NCBI RefSeq assembly: GCF_035046485.1
Contig: NC_085138.1
Location: 28,917,047-28,981,046, forward strand
DNA from: Aedes albopictus
Lineage: Eukaryota; Arthropoda; Insecta; Diptera; Culicidae
Direction: 5' to 3'
Length of the DNA: 64,000 bases
The notes below the pieces were generated by a model. The model was not told the DNA's origin, did no database searches, and saw only the letters and a list, made by a program, of their open reading frames with translations. A program made the position numbers and the translations under genes. Positions 42,546 to 54,880 of this stretch are shown in pieces (position 1 is the first letter of the stretch; each line of letters starts with the position of its first letter).

Positions 42546-44523
42546 CAGGGCTGGTAGCAAGTCACTTTTTAGTGACTTAGTCACTTTTTTTTGGGTTGGT
42601 CACTAAAAAGTCTCTTTTTTCAAGGTCAGGTCACTAAAGTCACTATTTTCACCTAAAAAGTCACTTTTTTCAACTTTTTTGGGAAATTGATAAAATACGG
42701 ATTGAAAAATATTCAAAAATGTTTAACCATCAAATGATGCCACATTAAAAAAGTCAAATTTTCCCTATACAAACCGTTCCATACAAAAAAAAAATCGCTT
42801 CGCAACTACTTTTATATCTTTCTTTAGGATCCATGGGAGGCATTGAAAGAAAATTGGCTACTACTTGCTGCTGTCCTGCAATTTCAATCAAGTTGTCGGC
42901 GATGATTGAAATATTCCAACATAAAATTACCATATTATCCATTGAATACCTCTGAGGAAACATTTGATCATCATGACCGCTTTTCTCGGTAGATCAATCA
43001 TTGCAGAATCTAAATCTGGTATTAGATTTCTTAGTGAAGCGTGTTTTTACGAATTGGAATCTATTTTGTTAACTAGATCAGTCATTTTCATGCACAGATA
43101 AACGCTCAAAAGTAAGCAATGCCCTTGTAATTTCAGAGTGTTGAAACTGTTGTGTTAAAATTGTTTATTTAAATGTTTACAACACCTCAAATAATGAGAG
43201 TGAACCATGCACGGTCTTGAATAATCTTTAAAGACCTTTACAGCGCTTTGCGGACCTCTAAATTCCTTCGTGGACATTATTACATTACGGACCTTCACAG
43301 ACATGCACAAGCACTGGTTGTTTCGTAGACTGGACACAAAGGCTTATATTCCATGGAGATCTTGTAAGATCTGTACCATGTATACAGTTCAATATAATAC
43401 TCCATTTACTTGTTAGAAGGGTCATTGGTCTGGGGCGTATACAATAGTCATTCGTATAATACTAGTTTTGCTTGTAGATCCTGCACCTACATTTCATGGA
43501 GTTTTGGGACGACCTAGATCATATGTAGAACTAAAAGTAGTAAAACTGTTATAGAAATCTTCAAAACATATGCCTTAAAAAAACAACATCAATGGAATCC
43601 AATCACTGTACGTGTGTATCGAAACAACTTTTATGTATATTGGAAGACTGAGTTCCATAAAGTTTGGAGAGTTTTATAAACTAACGCAAACATATTTTGT
43701 ATGGGGCCGCCCCATGATGCGTCGGTGAGAGTGCAGGCCTAATAGCAAGTCGCTATTTAGTGGCTTGGTCATTATTTTAAGTCCCCAAATAAAATTAACA
43801 ACTTCTCCCAGAATGCTTGTAACTACATATTATGAAAATTCATCCAGAAACTATGAGACAATTCAAATAAATTAGTAAATATGGGACATTTTGATGAAAT
43901 TAAGAGTTCTATTACATTTTCATAGGCTATTAAAAAAAACCGTTGTTTTCTTCTTGTAATTCTTCTGAAAATTTCCAAGGGGGTACGTAGAGAATTATTT
44001 CAAGTATTACATCAAAATTACTTAATCACTTTCTGTTATTCATTTTATTTTATTTTGAGAGAATTTTTGCAAAAATATTCAAGAATTATATTTGAAAAAT
44101 TCTTATTCAAATTCAGTCGCACATTTTTAAGCATTTGTCTATCTAAGTTTCCATCAAGGTGAAATTCATGACAGAAAACATCCAACAAGTTTTCCAAGAG
44201 TTTCATAATTTATTCATTTTTTCTTTACATAATTTTCATGCCATGCTCATCTAGTTCTGCACAATGTATTCTATAAAATTGTAAATATATGCAGCTTTGT
44301 ACAATTTTAGGAATGGAAGATGAAAGTTTTTCTTGAACATTTTCATTATGCGGTACTGAATCAAATTCGTTCTACAATGTTTCCTCACTAAGCATATTTT
44401 TGTGCCAAAAGTCACTATTTAGCCACTTTTTTTGCCATCTGAAAGTCACTATTTGGTCACTATTTCAGAGATTTTGGTCACTAAAATAACTATTTTGACC
44501 ATCAGTTCCTGCTACCAGCCCTG
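42546..44523. mobile_element. 1978-bp non-autonomous DNA element with CAGGGCTGGTAGCA ends
   Basis: Perfect 14-bp termini CAGGGCTGGTAGCA inverted at 44510-44523, with CTAGTA on both sides (42540-42545, 44524-44529). AGTCAC/GTGACT motifs cluster just inside both ends. CAGGG ends resemble hAT elements, but the visible duplication is 6 bp. No transposase frame; the middle is AT-rich. Confidence 0.85.
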
Positions 44524-44798
44524 CTAGTAGCAACAACCAGTACACTCTAACATTCCTTTCCCTTCCCAGCTGACTATAAGGACTTGGCCGGCGCCGTTAT
44601 TGATCAAATATGCATGAGCTGCTAAAATTGCACTTTGAGAATAAGTGGAATGTCCCAGCCCCTTATTCAGTTGGATCTCAGTGCAACTGGTACCAGTTCA
44701 GATCAATCACGGAGGAGCAACCATTGACATGTATAGTCAGAATTGATCGTTTTTTTTTTGATCGTTTAGTAATGTATTGTCCTATGTACATCAAAAAG

Positions 44799-45159
44799 TT
44801 TTGTCAAATGTTGTTACTTGCAATACTTGATATCTCCTCGTTTTGTTTTTTATTTATGTACTCATTCTACACGTCGAATAAGGTAAAAAAGTGGGATCGG
44901 ACGTGTCATCCGATTCCCGCGATGAACAGAGCCGGTGTGAGTGAACACCGATGAACTCTCACCGCATTCCCATAGCCGATGTTGAGATTCGCGGATCGTG
45001 GAATTGTCGCGATCAAGCAACGTTTTCGCGTGAGATTTGTTGCAACCTCAAGAGATGTCGAGTGAAGAGGGGGAGGGGTGGGTGGTAGTTTAACCCAGAA
45101 ACCCCCGCCTTTGCTCACGGTCCTACCTCCTACTCCACGTATATTTCTGCTAACTTTTT
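44799..45159. other. Unassigned spacer
   Basis: No exon with the required phase-1 entry was recognised for the lipid-transfer gene. A CCCGCCTTTG/GGTGGGTGG-rich patch lies at 45070-45120. Confidence 0.3.
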
Positions 45160-45520
45160 TTTTATGTGATCCCTTCAAGAATTCCGCTAGGGATTTTACC
45201 TGAAACTCTCCTATATGAATAACTCCAAATAATTTCTCCGCAGTAATTTCTTCAGGGATTCCGCCAGGGATTCTTCCAAGCACTCGTCCAGGTATTCTCC
45301 CAGAAATTCGTTTAGCTACCTATGACTCCAAAAATTCCTCCAGGATTCAAGAGTTTCTTACTGGATTTCCTTCAGGAAACCTTTCTAGGAATCCAGCAGA
45401 AATTTATCCAAGGATTCTTTCAAGAATACCTCCATGATTTCTTTAGGAATTCTCACTGGGATTCTTCCACGGTTTTCCCTGATATTATTCCAGGAATTTT
45501 TTGAGCTTCCTCCAGGAATT
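45160..45520. repeat. Degenerate GGAATTCCT tract
   Basis: Repeated TTCCTCCAGGATTC and TTCTTTCAAG units. Confidence 0.7.
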
Positions 45521-46114
45521 GTTACAAAAATAAAAGAAAATAAATTATTTACAAAGGATTAACATATAACAACACATAGAACCTTATAAATGCATAAATT
45601 AGAGACATCACAAATGACGCAGCGCAACACATAACATAAATGTGCCCTGTTATCCAGATGGATAACATATTCCGATCACAGGATGACGAGGTTTCATGTA
45701 AGGGTTTGTGTCCATCAGTCATCCAGGAATTGTATTTTAGTTGGCTGTTTGCCTTTTAGTTCACATCATTTGTTGCTGTGTTCAGAGCTTGGTTTTGGCT
45801 AGGAAAACTAATCCTAATCGGGCATCCCGTTTCGGGTTTCGATACTAGAGCTCTATGACTAGAAGTCTGTGCCAGGGAAAGGTTTACAACTCTAGTAATT
45901 AATCGCGGCCCGAAATGGCCTGAATGTTGGCAATCGAAGTAGGATTGCAATTCATGGGCCTCTATTCTGCTAGAACCCTATAAATGTTAATTAATACTAG
46001 GGTAATATTTACAAGTTAAAATTCAACATGTAGCACAAGGAACGAACGAATATTGAACTTTAAACACATTAAACAATTATTCTGTCTTATTATTGTAACA
46101 AATATTTATACCCG
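45521..46114. other. AT-rich insert within the repeat tract
   Basis: The GGAATTCC pattern stops at about 45520 (GTTACAAAAATAAAAG) and resumes at about 46120 after TTGTAACAAATATTT. A short inverted GTTACAAA pair suggests an inserted element. No gene. Confidence 0.4.
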
Positions 46115-48610
46115 TAACAGAATTCCTATGAGACTTCTCCGGGGATTCATCCAAGAATTATTCCGAAGATTCCTACAGAAATTTCGGAGATTTCTCAAGG
46201 GATTTCTCCAGGAATAACTCAGGAAATTGCTTTAGGGATTCCTTCAGGACATCCTCCATGAAATATTCCAAGGAATCCTCCAGAAATTTCTGCAAGAATT
46301 CCTCCAGAAACACATCCAGGGATTGCTCAAGGAATTCCTCCAGCAGTTCCACCAGGAATCTACTTTTAAGTGCGTATCAAGCGTATGAGATCCATACCAT
46401 CGGACGGTCATTGCCCGGTTTGATTCAATTCAGAGTGTACGGCGCGTGCTCTACGAGATCTCTCTTGGAAACACAGAAAATAGACAGACGGCTTAAGCTC
46501 GGAGATTCCTTTAGGATTTTTTTTTCGATTCTTCAAGAATTTCCTATGAGTTTTCTCAAGATATTCATACAGAAGTTCCTCCCTGAATTCTCCCGGGTAT
46601 TCCTCCAGGAATACCTCAAGCATGACCTCATGGATTTCTCTAGGGATTGCTCTGAGAGTCCTCCAGGAACAAAATTAGAGATTTTTCCAGGTGTTCCTAT
46701 GAGAACTACTTCGAAATTTCTCCAAAGATTCCTCCAGTAATTCTTCCAGGAATATTTCCAAGAATTCCTATTAAAATTCTTCCAGGGATATATGCAAAAA
46801 CTCCTCTATGAATTCCTCCGGGGATTTCTCCAGCAATTCCTCTAGATATTTCTTCAGAAAGAGCTCTAGGAATCCCTCCAAGAACTTTAGATTTTCCTCC
46901 AGCAATTTCTGCAGGAGTCCCTGGAGGAATTTTGGAAGAATCTCAGAAGGATTTTCTGGAGGAATATCGGGAGGATTCCCTGGATGAATCTCTTCGGTAT
47001 TTCTAGAGAAACCTTAAAGGAATTCATGCAGGAATTATTTGACAAATACCTGAAGGAATGCTTGAAAAAAACAGTGGAGGAATCCTTGGTGGAATCGTTG
47101 GAAAAAAAATCTGAAGGAATCCCTGGGGGGGAATCTTGGAGGAATTCCTGATGGTAGCTCTGGAAGAATTTCTGGAGAAATCCTTAGAGAAATTCTTGGA
47201 GGAATCCCTGTAAAAAAATCTTGGAGGAATTCCTGAAGAAATATCTGGAGGAAGATTCCCTGAAGGGTTCATTGGAGAAATTCCTGTGGAAACCCCAGGA
47301 GAAATTCCTGAAGAAATCCCTGGAGAAATTCCTGGCAGATTCTTAGCATTTCTTAGAAAAGTCCCTGGACTCTAGGAGAAACCGTTGGGAGAAATTCCTC
47401 ATGGGAGACGTCTCATAGAAATGTCTGTAAGAACCCCTGAAGGAGTTCCTTGAGAAATCCCTATAGGAATTCCTGGAGGAATCCTTGGAGGGATTTCTGG
47501 AGGATTTCTAGAAGGAAACCTTTGCTAGAGGTCTCGGAGGATTTCCTGAAGGAATCTGTGGCGGTGTTTCTAAAAGTGCTCTTGGAGGAATCAGTGGAGG
47601 TATTTTTGGAGAAATCTTGGAGGAATTCCTGGAGAAATCACTGGAGGAATTCTGGGAGGAATCCCTTTAGAATCCCTGAAGAAATTCGTGGAGAAATTTC
47701 TGAAGAAATTCCTGGAGGAATCTCTGGATGAATTTTTAGTGGAATTACTAGAGGATTGCCTGAAGGGATCTTTGGAGAAATTCCCGTCTGAACCCCAGGA
47801 GAAATTCTTGAAGCAATCCCTGGAGAAATTCCAGTCGCAATTCCTTGAGGATTTACTGAAGGAATCCAAGAAGTATTTAATTGAAGAATCCTGGACGAAC
47901 TCCTGGAGAAGTCTCATAGCAATGCCTGTGCTAATCCCTGGAGGAATTCCTTGAGAAATCCGTAGAGAGAAATCCTGGAAGAATCTTTGGGAGGGATTTC
48001 TGGAGGATTTCCAGGGGGAATCCTTGGTAGAGGTCTTGGAGGATTTCCTGGGGAATCTATGGAAGAATTTTCAAAAGAGCTATTAGAAGAATCCCTGGAG
48101 GATTTTTGGAGAAATCACGGGAGGAATTTATGGAGCAATTCCTGAAGGAACCCCTGGAGGATTTTTTTTGAGAAATCCGTTTAGGAATCCTGGAAGAATC
48201 TTTGGGAGGGATTTCTGGAGGATTTCCAGGGGGAATCCTTGGTAGAGGTCTTGGAGGATTTCCTGGGGGAATCTATGGAAAGAATTTCTAAAAGAGCTGT
48301 TGGAAGAATCCGTGGAGGATTTTTTGGAGAAATCACTGGAGGAATTTCTGGAGCAATTCCCAAAGGAATCCCTGGAGGAATTCGTGGAAAAATCCCTGAG
48401 GTATTTCTGGAGTGATCTCTGAAGAAAATCCTGCTGGAACCTCTGGAGTAATTTATGGAGTATTCTCTGGAGGGATGCTTAAAAAATCACTGGAGAAATC
48501 CCTGGTTAATTTGTAGTATTTTCAGAAAAATTCCTGGAAGGATCTCAAAAGAACTTTTGGGGAAACCCGTGAAACAATTTCTGGATAAATTGCTGAGCAC
48601 CTTCCGGAAC
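46115..48610. repeat. 2.5-kb degenerate GGAATTCCT tract
   Basis: The longest such tract here. From 46115 to about 46900 units read TTCCTCCAGGAATT, and from about 46910 to 48600 the opposite AGGAATTCCTGGAGGAA, so the orientation flips within the tract. A unique piece interrupts at 46365-46510. Partial duplications of about 180-200 bases occur at 47990-48140 and 48180-48330. Ser/Arg/Asn-rich and Glu/Leu-rich frames are artefacts. Confidence 0.8.
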
Positions 48611-48949
48611 CAGTTGCAGGTGCCCATGTCGCGGAATAACTCCGATTGATTAGGTCACGATTGGATTTTCGGAATTGGGGAAATGGGGTCAAAAATGTAT
48701 TTTTGGAAGCATGTCAAAGTTTTTGGACATTTTTAACCCCTTAATGTCAAATATGTTACAAGCTCTCAACCCATTGGAACCAGAGGGGTCATATAGAAAC
48801 GGCTGTATAAATTCACATATTCAAAAAAATAGAATAGAACATCCTGAACACCATAATGTTTGGAGATAGGAAATAATTTACATACCTGTTATTTTAAAAA
48901 CTGAATTTGGATATGGGTAACGTTCATATGTATTCATTTAACCTTCGTC

Positions 48950-51040
48950 AAGAACATCAAACGGTGTTTTATATTCTGCGATATTCTAGGTGTTCCAAAC
49001 TGTTCTGTAGTGAAGTCCTTCAAATCTACAAGAATAATTGTATGTATTTTCGCCATAGCATTATACTGGGACTCGTGAAGCTCTTGAAATCTCAAATGTC
49101 ATTTAGAGATACTGTAGGGATATTCCTGGTCAGCCAAACTACCTTGGAGTTTATAACTTCAGGTCTATACTCGTAACAGTAGCCATATCTACTACACTGA
49201 TTAACGTTGCATAATCAACTGCGGTTAGGCATGGTACACAAATTACGTAACGCTAAAATCGGCCATTTCAGACCCCCTCCCCCCCTATGTAACGCTTTTT
49301 GTATGAAAACCCAAAAATTTTTGTATGGATCGTAACGCAACGCTGGACTCCCCTCCTCCCCCTATAGCGTTACGTAATTTGTGTACGATGCCTTACTGGG
49401 CCAACCTGAAGTCTACTAGAAATTATTATAAACCATTGGGATATTCAGGGTCGTCTGAGTTGTTTTATAATGAAGTCTTTCAAGTCTACAAGAATAACTT
49501 TATGTGTTTCCGCCATAAACAATAGCATTGCATAATCTGCTGAGATTCGTGATGCTCTTGAAATTTCAAATATCATTTAGATAAACTATATGGATATTCC
49601 TGGACAGCCAAAGTACCTTGGAGTTTAGAACTTCAGGTCTACACTCGTAGCAGTAGCCGTATATTCTATACTGAGTAAAGTTGCATAATCAACTGCGGTT
49701 ACTGGACCAACCTGAAGTTTACTATATATTATTATGAACTTTTGGGACATTAAGTGTCGTCCAAACTATCCTGAAATTTAGCTCTTGACAGTAACAGTAG
49801 CTATTCTCACTATGAATTGTAACATTACACATCCAACTGTAATATGTAATCCCCTTGGCATTTCATGAGTCATTCCAAGATAGTTTTGAGACATTCAACC
49901 AAACTACTTCGGAGATCATAGCTTCTGGTCTACACTTGTGATAGCTTTTGCCAGTACGTTAAGTAGTGTTACATGCACTGTATTTACCAAAGTAGATCGA
50001 GGAACAATAAGCGTGATTATATATTTTTGGGAAATTATGGGCCATCCTTACTGTTATGGAGCTTTGTTGATAAAAACAACCACTGTAATATGAGGTGATT
50101 TTGTTTTAGATTGTGACGTTACACAACCAAATAGGAAGCATGAACCTCTTAACTTTCAAGGGTCATTTCATGATAGATTTGTGATAATTTAGGTCATCCA
50201 ATCTTTCATGAAGTACACAGTTTTATATCTGCAATGCTAGCATGCTTCACTAAATAATAATACAAAATGAACTTTATTCACTAATATTCTTCAAAGACTA
50301 GTAAGCATTGTTTTGTACCTTTGAAACATTTAAGGTTGTTAAGACTTTTATGATACTCATTTTTTGAAATCTACATTCGTTGTTGTCATTAGTTGAGCTA
50401 TAAGAAGTTACGTTACCTAGTGTACCTAATCTGACATTGTTTATTGAACGTTCAGAAGACTTACTGGACATGATAGATTACAAATCGTAGCTTTGTATAA
50501 TGAAAAAAGTTACCGTTACTCCCGTAGATTTCAGGATCTGAACTCAAGAACAATTTGGATGACCTAGGATATTTCGACTGTTCTGATACTGTCTTTTGAA
50601 CTTTCAGAAGATTTACTGGACATGATGAGACATGAAGATTACAAATCGTAGCTTTGTATAATGAAAGAAGTCACCGTTACACGCGTAGACTTTAGGATTT
50701 AAATTAAAAAAACAGTTTGGATGACCTAGGATATCCCGACTGATCTGATACTGGCTATTGAACTTTCAGAAGACTTACTGGACATGAAAGGCTACAAATC
50801 GTAGCTTTGTATAATGAAAGAAGTTACCGTTACACCCGTAGACTTCAGGATCCGAACTCATTAGATAACCTAGGATATCCCGACTAATCTAAATACTGTC
50901 TATTGAACTTTCAGTAGACTTTCTGGAAATGATAGATTACAAATCGTAACTTTGTATAATGAATAAAGTTACAGTTACACCCGTACACGTTTGGATCTAA
51001 ACTCAAGAACAGTTTGGATGACCTAGGATATCCACAAAAA
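48950..51040. repeat. Left arm of a long inverted repeat with tandem ~150-bp units
   Basis: Four diverged units of about 145-162 bp from 50446 to 51035 share TTCAGAAGACTTACTGGACA, AAATCGTAGCTTTGTATAAT and ACCTAGGATATC. Upstream, 48950-50440 consists of related, more diverged blocks. The whole is the reverse complement of 62115-64000 in the same order. Confidence 0.82.
49228..49392. mobile_element. TTA-flanked (PIF/Harbinger-type) MITE
   Basis: 28-bp inverted termini beginning GGCATGGTACACAAATTACG with one mismatch, and TTA on both sides (49225-49227, 49393-49395). The right inverted arm lacks it. Confidence 0.88.
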
Positions 51041-51714
51041 AAATTGTTAAAGGGTTTAATAATTCTATGAACTTGGTTTTAGAAAATTTAGTTGAGTATA
51101 ATTATGTATTGCTTGATCAAATCACATTTGGTGGACAGCCCACTGCTGTCGGACTTAGTTACTCATTGTAGAGTGGTAAAACTTCCAAAACAAGGACCTG
51201 TTTTCTTCGAACAAACAAAGCTTGTAGGGTAGCGAACCACTTGTGCAGCGGCCGGTATTTTGGGTACTCTTCGCTACAACTCAGTCAATTCCAAACCAAT
51301 TGACTTGAAATTTTGTACACGGCTAGATACTATACGTATCTCATTGCGTTCACAGTTCAAGAACTGCCAGCTTTCGTAAGCGTACGTCATTGCGCTTTGC
51401 GGCTATCGAGAATGGAAAAGAATTTTTTGCATCCCTCATCTGTAGAGCCTTTTGACCACTGCGTCCATTATTTAGGAATATTGTGGTATGACTCATAAAA
51501 GAATTTTAGTAAGACAAACATTGTTATGGAGACCGAGAATCCCTGCATGTCCACAATGGTATCAGTAATTTTTTTTTTTGTTAGCATGGCACAATAGATT
51601 TGATTGAACGGCATTATTCTTTGTGCACAACCTATTTATTTTCTATATGAAAACGATCTACTCGACTAGGGAGCAAAATCCTTTCAGTCATTTTTTCAGT
51701 CCATTTTACTTTGG
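51041..51714. other. Spacer inside the inverted-repeat pair
   Basis: Nothing recognised apart from short AT-rich sequence. Confidence 0.3.
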
Positions 51715-52989
51715 CTGTGCGTTCTCGAGGTCGGACATCAACAAGGACCTCAAGCAGACCTTGTTGCGACTTCGTAAATTAACGATTGCGGCCAAACAGG
51801 ACCATGATAAACTCGTGGCAACTGCGGTAGCAGCCCGTGAATCTGAAAGTGCCAAAGTCTTACGACAAGCAATCGCAGCAGCGTGCGAGGCAGCCGTTAG
51901 TACAGGAGATTCCAGGCAGGAGGACTGGTACCAAGCAATGGAGGCGCTTTCCTTATCAGACGAGTCCGTACAGGTCTTGAAGGCGATGAGGAAGTTCGTG
52001 AAAGTTGGTTCTGACACACGCAGTACTCGGCGTACTCGTACAAGCGAAATGATCCTCGAGTTCAAGCGCCAATAAATGCGGCAACAGTGCTAGGTGCAAG
52101 TGTGGCCAATGCAGTCTTGGTTCAGGTACCTGTAGCGGACGGTAATACGACCTTTTCAGTATGTAAGCTCAAGGTGAGAAAGTCGGTTTATCCGCTGGAG
52201 TTACATGAGCAATCGGATTGTCTTGAACCGGGACACTAGTCACGAGACTATAAAGGCCTTGACAGTAGCAAGATTTGTAGCTGATGTGCTTGATAGGTTC
52301 CGACAAATATGCTTACAACACGCACCCCACTGAAGGTCCAAAATGTCCTAGAGCCTCAGCTGACAATTAACAGTGCAGGAAAGGCAACTGAATAGTGAAC
52401 AACCACTGTAGTAATGCCATACCGAATATCCGCCGGAAGTGGGTTCTAAATGGCGTAATGAACGATGGGTAAATAACCTGGTCCAGGAGTTGATGTCTAC
52501 ATCCCACGATGGCTTCGTGGTCGACAAAGTAAACGGAAACTTCTTCTGTAGCTGCTATGCGCCTCCGCGGTGGTCGATTGAGCAGTTTACGCAGATGCTG
52601 GACTGCACATGTGTGGACCGTGCTGACAAAGCGAAGGTCGATGGTAATAGCGGGTGACTCCAATGCCTAGGGAAGCCGTTTTACGTACCAGCGGGGTCGG
52701 ATCGTGCTAGAACACTGGCTATGCTAGATGTCGATCTAGCTAATGTCGTTACCAAAATTCGATTATCGACGTTGCTTTCTGTAGTCCTAGTGTAACAACT
52801 AGTTCGAACTGGAGGGTAGACGATGGCTACACTTACAGCGATCAGCTGACAGTTCGCTACAGTATCGTCTACAACAACAGCAGGTAGCGGATAGAGGAAA
52901 AGAAAAGGTACCGTGAGCGAAACTTACTCGGTTTAAGCAGAGAAGCTGCTAGCGGCGCTCTCGCGTGCGTGCGATGCGACCATGCCTAG

Positions 52990-53140
52990 CAGACGCGCCA
53001 ACTTGGTCAAATTATTGGGGGGGGCAAAGCCTGTTTTGTCGGATATTTGGTATGGGAAAATTAAAAAATCGTCAAATATTGGGGGGGGGGGGGGGGGCAA
53101 ACCTATGCTTGCCCCCCCTAAGTTGGCGCCTATGATGCCT
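52990..53140. mobile_element. Small MITE with G/C runs
   Basis: GCGCCAACTT...GGGGGGGGCAAAGC at the left mirrors GCTTGCCCCCCC...AAGTTGGCGC at the right. A run of 17 G lies at 53081-53097. Confidence 0.7.
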
Positions 53141-53857
53141 AGGCAAATTCACTTTAGAAATGGGAGACCACCTTACTGGTGAACTCAAGGAATTGCGGAC
53201 CTGCGCCGCGCCTGCCTACGCGCTAGGTGATGGATGCAGCGAGCACGAACTGAGGAAGAGCGAAAGGAAGGGCGGGAGTTGTTCGCCGCTGCAAAAGCCG
53301 CGCTGAAAATTGCTGAGGGTCACTATCAGAGCGAATCCGTGGGGTGATGCCTACAGGATCGCGATGGCCAAGACAAGAGCTGTAATGGCTCCTACAGAGC
53401 AGTCTCCAGAGATGTTGGAGGGGATCATGAGGGGCTTTTTCCGCGTCATAATCCTAGCCCTTGGCCTCCTTTCGTAGGACATTGGGCATTGGGGCTGGCG
53501 ATTAGGAGAGGGTCACCGATGAGAAACTTTCGAGGATAACACAGACCCTTAGCATAGGTAAGGCCTCAGGTCTGGACGGAGTTCCGAACTTGGTAGTAGC
53601 TATTGCAGAGGCTCTCGGGAAGTTCAGGTCTGCATGCAGAAATTCCTTGACGAGAGTTTTCTTAGGGGTTTGGAAGCGGTAGAGCTTGGTTCTATTGCCA
53701 AAGGCGGGGATACTGCCCGGAGATCCGTCGGCATATAGACCAACAGGCGGGGAAGGTGCTCGAAAAGATCATTCTCAACAAAATGTGGAAGCATACTGAG
53801 AGTGTAAATGGTCGCTCGAGCAACCAGTTAGGGTCCCGGAAAGGGAGGTCAACCGTA

Positions 53858-54455
53858 CAGTATGCGGCAGGAAAAAATGCGAAAGTGTTTTTCAACTTCA
53901 AACCTCATTTTCGTCCATTTGACATGACCCAATCTATGTTTCAACGTTCCATGATCTATAATAGGCTAGTTTTCTGAAAAGTTAATTAAAAAATTTCCCA
54001 TTTTGGTCACTAACCTTTACAGGGCGGCGCCTGAAGATGAAGACAACCAGAATTTTCAAACCGCAGAAAATCACACAGGTCGCTAAATTTCGCATCTGAT
54101 AAAACAAAATTTTTGATTTTCTCTACAATATCATCAAATATATGTACTTATTTCATCTGGTATGTGAAACTACATGGCTCTGGATCAGTGTGGTCTGGTT
54201 GTTCATCGAATTTGAGCTAATTTTGTTACTGTTATAGTCATTTTGTTTAATGACCATTGGGCGCGCAGTTTATTGATATCCGCTTATTAGGCCTACATTA
54301 CCACATGTTAAACATCAAATATGTTCATTTTTATTTTTCAGTGCTAGAATATAGACATTGACTGATACACTGTCATGAAAAAATAGTCATACATATCCCA
54401 TATTTAGCGTGTAATAGTGCCTTGAACTTTTCGCATTTTTTCCTGCCGCACCCTG
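53858..54455. mobile_element. TA-flanked mariner-type MITE inside the LINE
   Basis: Termini CAG(TA/GG)TGCGGCAGGAAAA are inverted with two mismatches, extend about 27 bases, and have TA on both sides. Excision in thought rejoins GSRKGRSTV to AILSVTK. Confidence 0.88.
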
Positions 54456-54880
54456 TAGATGCTATCTTGTCGGTTACAAAGACAGCCGAGGTAGCGCTCC
54501 AGCGTAAGAGAAGAGAGATTCGCTACTATGACTCTGGATGTGAGGAACCCGTTCAATACCACCAGTTGGGCGGCTATTGCCGTTGCGTTTCTGCGTCTGA
54601 GGATGCCCGGGTACCTATTGTACAAAATTCTCGGAAGTTACTGAGCGATTCCAAGCAACAGCATCAAAATTAAGCAAATTTTTTAATTCATGATTTTCTA
54701 TTGAACTGAAACTTTGCACAGTTTTTCAGTTCCATCTAAATCGCCATTTTTCGATATCAAATTTTAATTTTGAATCACGACTAACTTTTCAAAAGGGTGT
54801 ATGTGAAAATGGTTCAAAAATATTCAAAAATCTGCACAGCCAAAATGGTTCGTTCGATTGCTATGAATTTTTCAGAAAAG

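Larger units (their letters stand above)
41821..44798 (+). mobile_element. tRNA-derived SINE with 34-bp target duplication and two nested DNA elements
   Basis: A 34-base sequence starting TTTAGTAATGTATTGTCC is present at 41821-41854 and repeated exactly at 44765-44798. The insert starts ACGGGCTTGGTGGTCTAGTG, a tRNA-like head with B box GGTTCAATCCC, and continues with the body shared with 27195-27833. A TTAA element (42000-42210) and a 1978-bp element (42546-44523) are inserted within it. Confidence 0.88.

Noticed and set aside
46258..48649. Several 60-160-residue frames (Ser/Arg/Asn-rich or Glu/Leu-rich)
   Set aside because: They are translations of the degenerate GGAATTCC repeat in all frames and both strands, with no start context, domain or codon bias.
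50446..51035. CRISPR-like or rDNA-type array
   Set aside because: Diverged contiguous ~150-bp units with no spacer structure; satellite-like.
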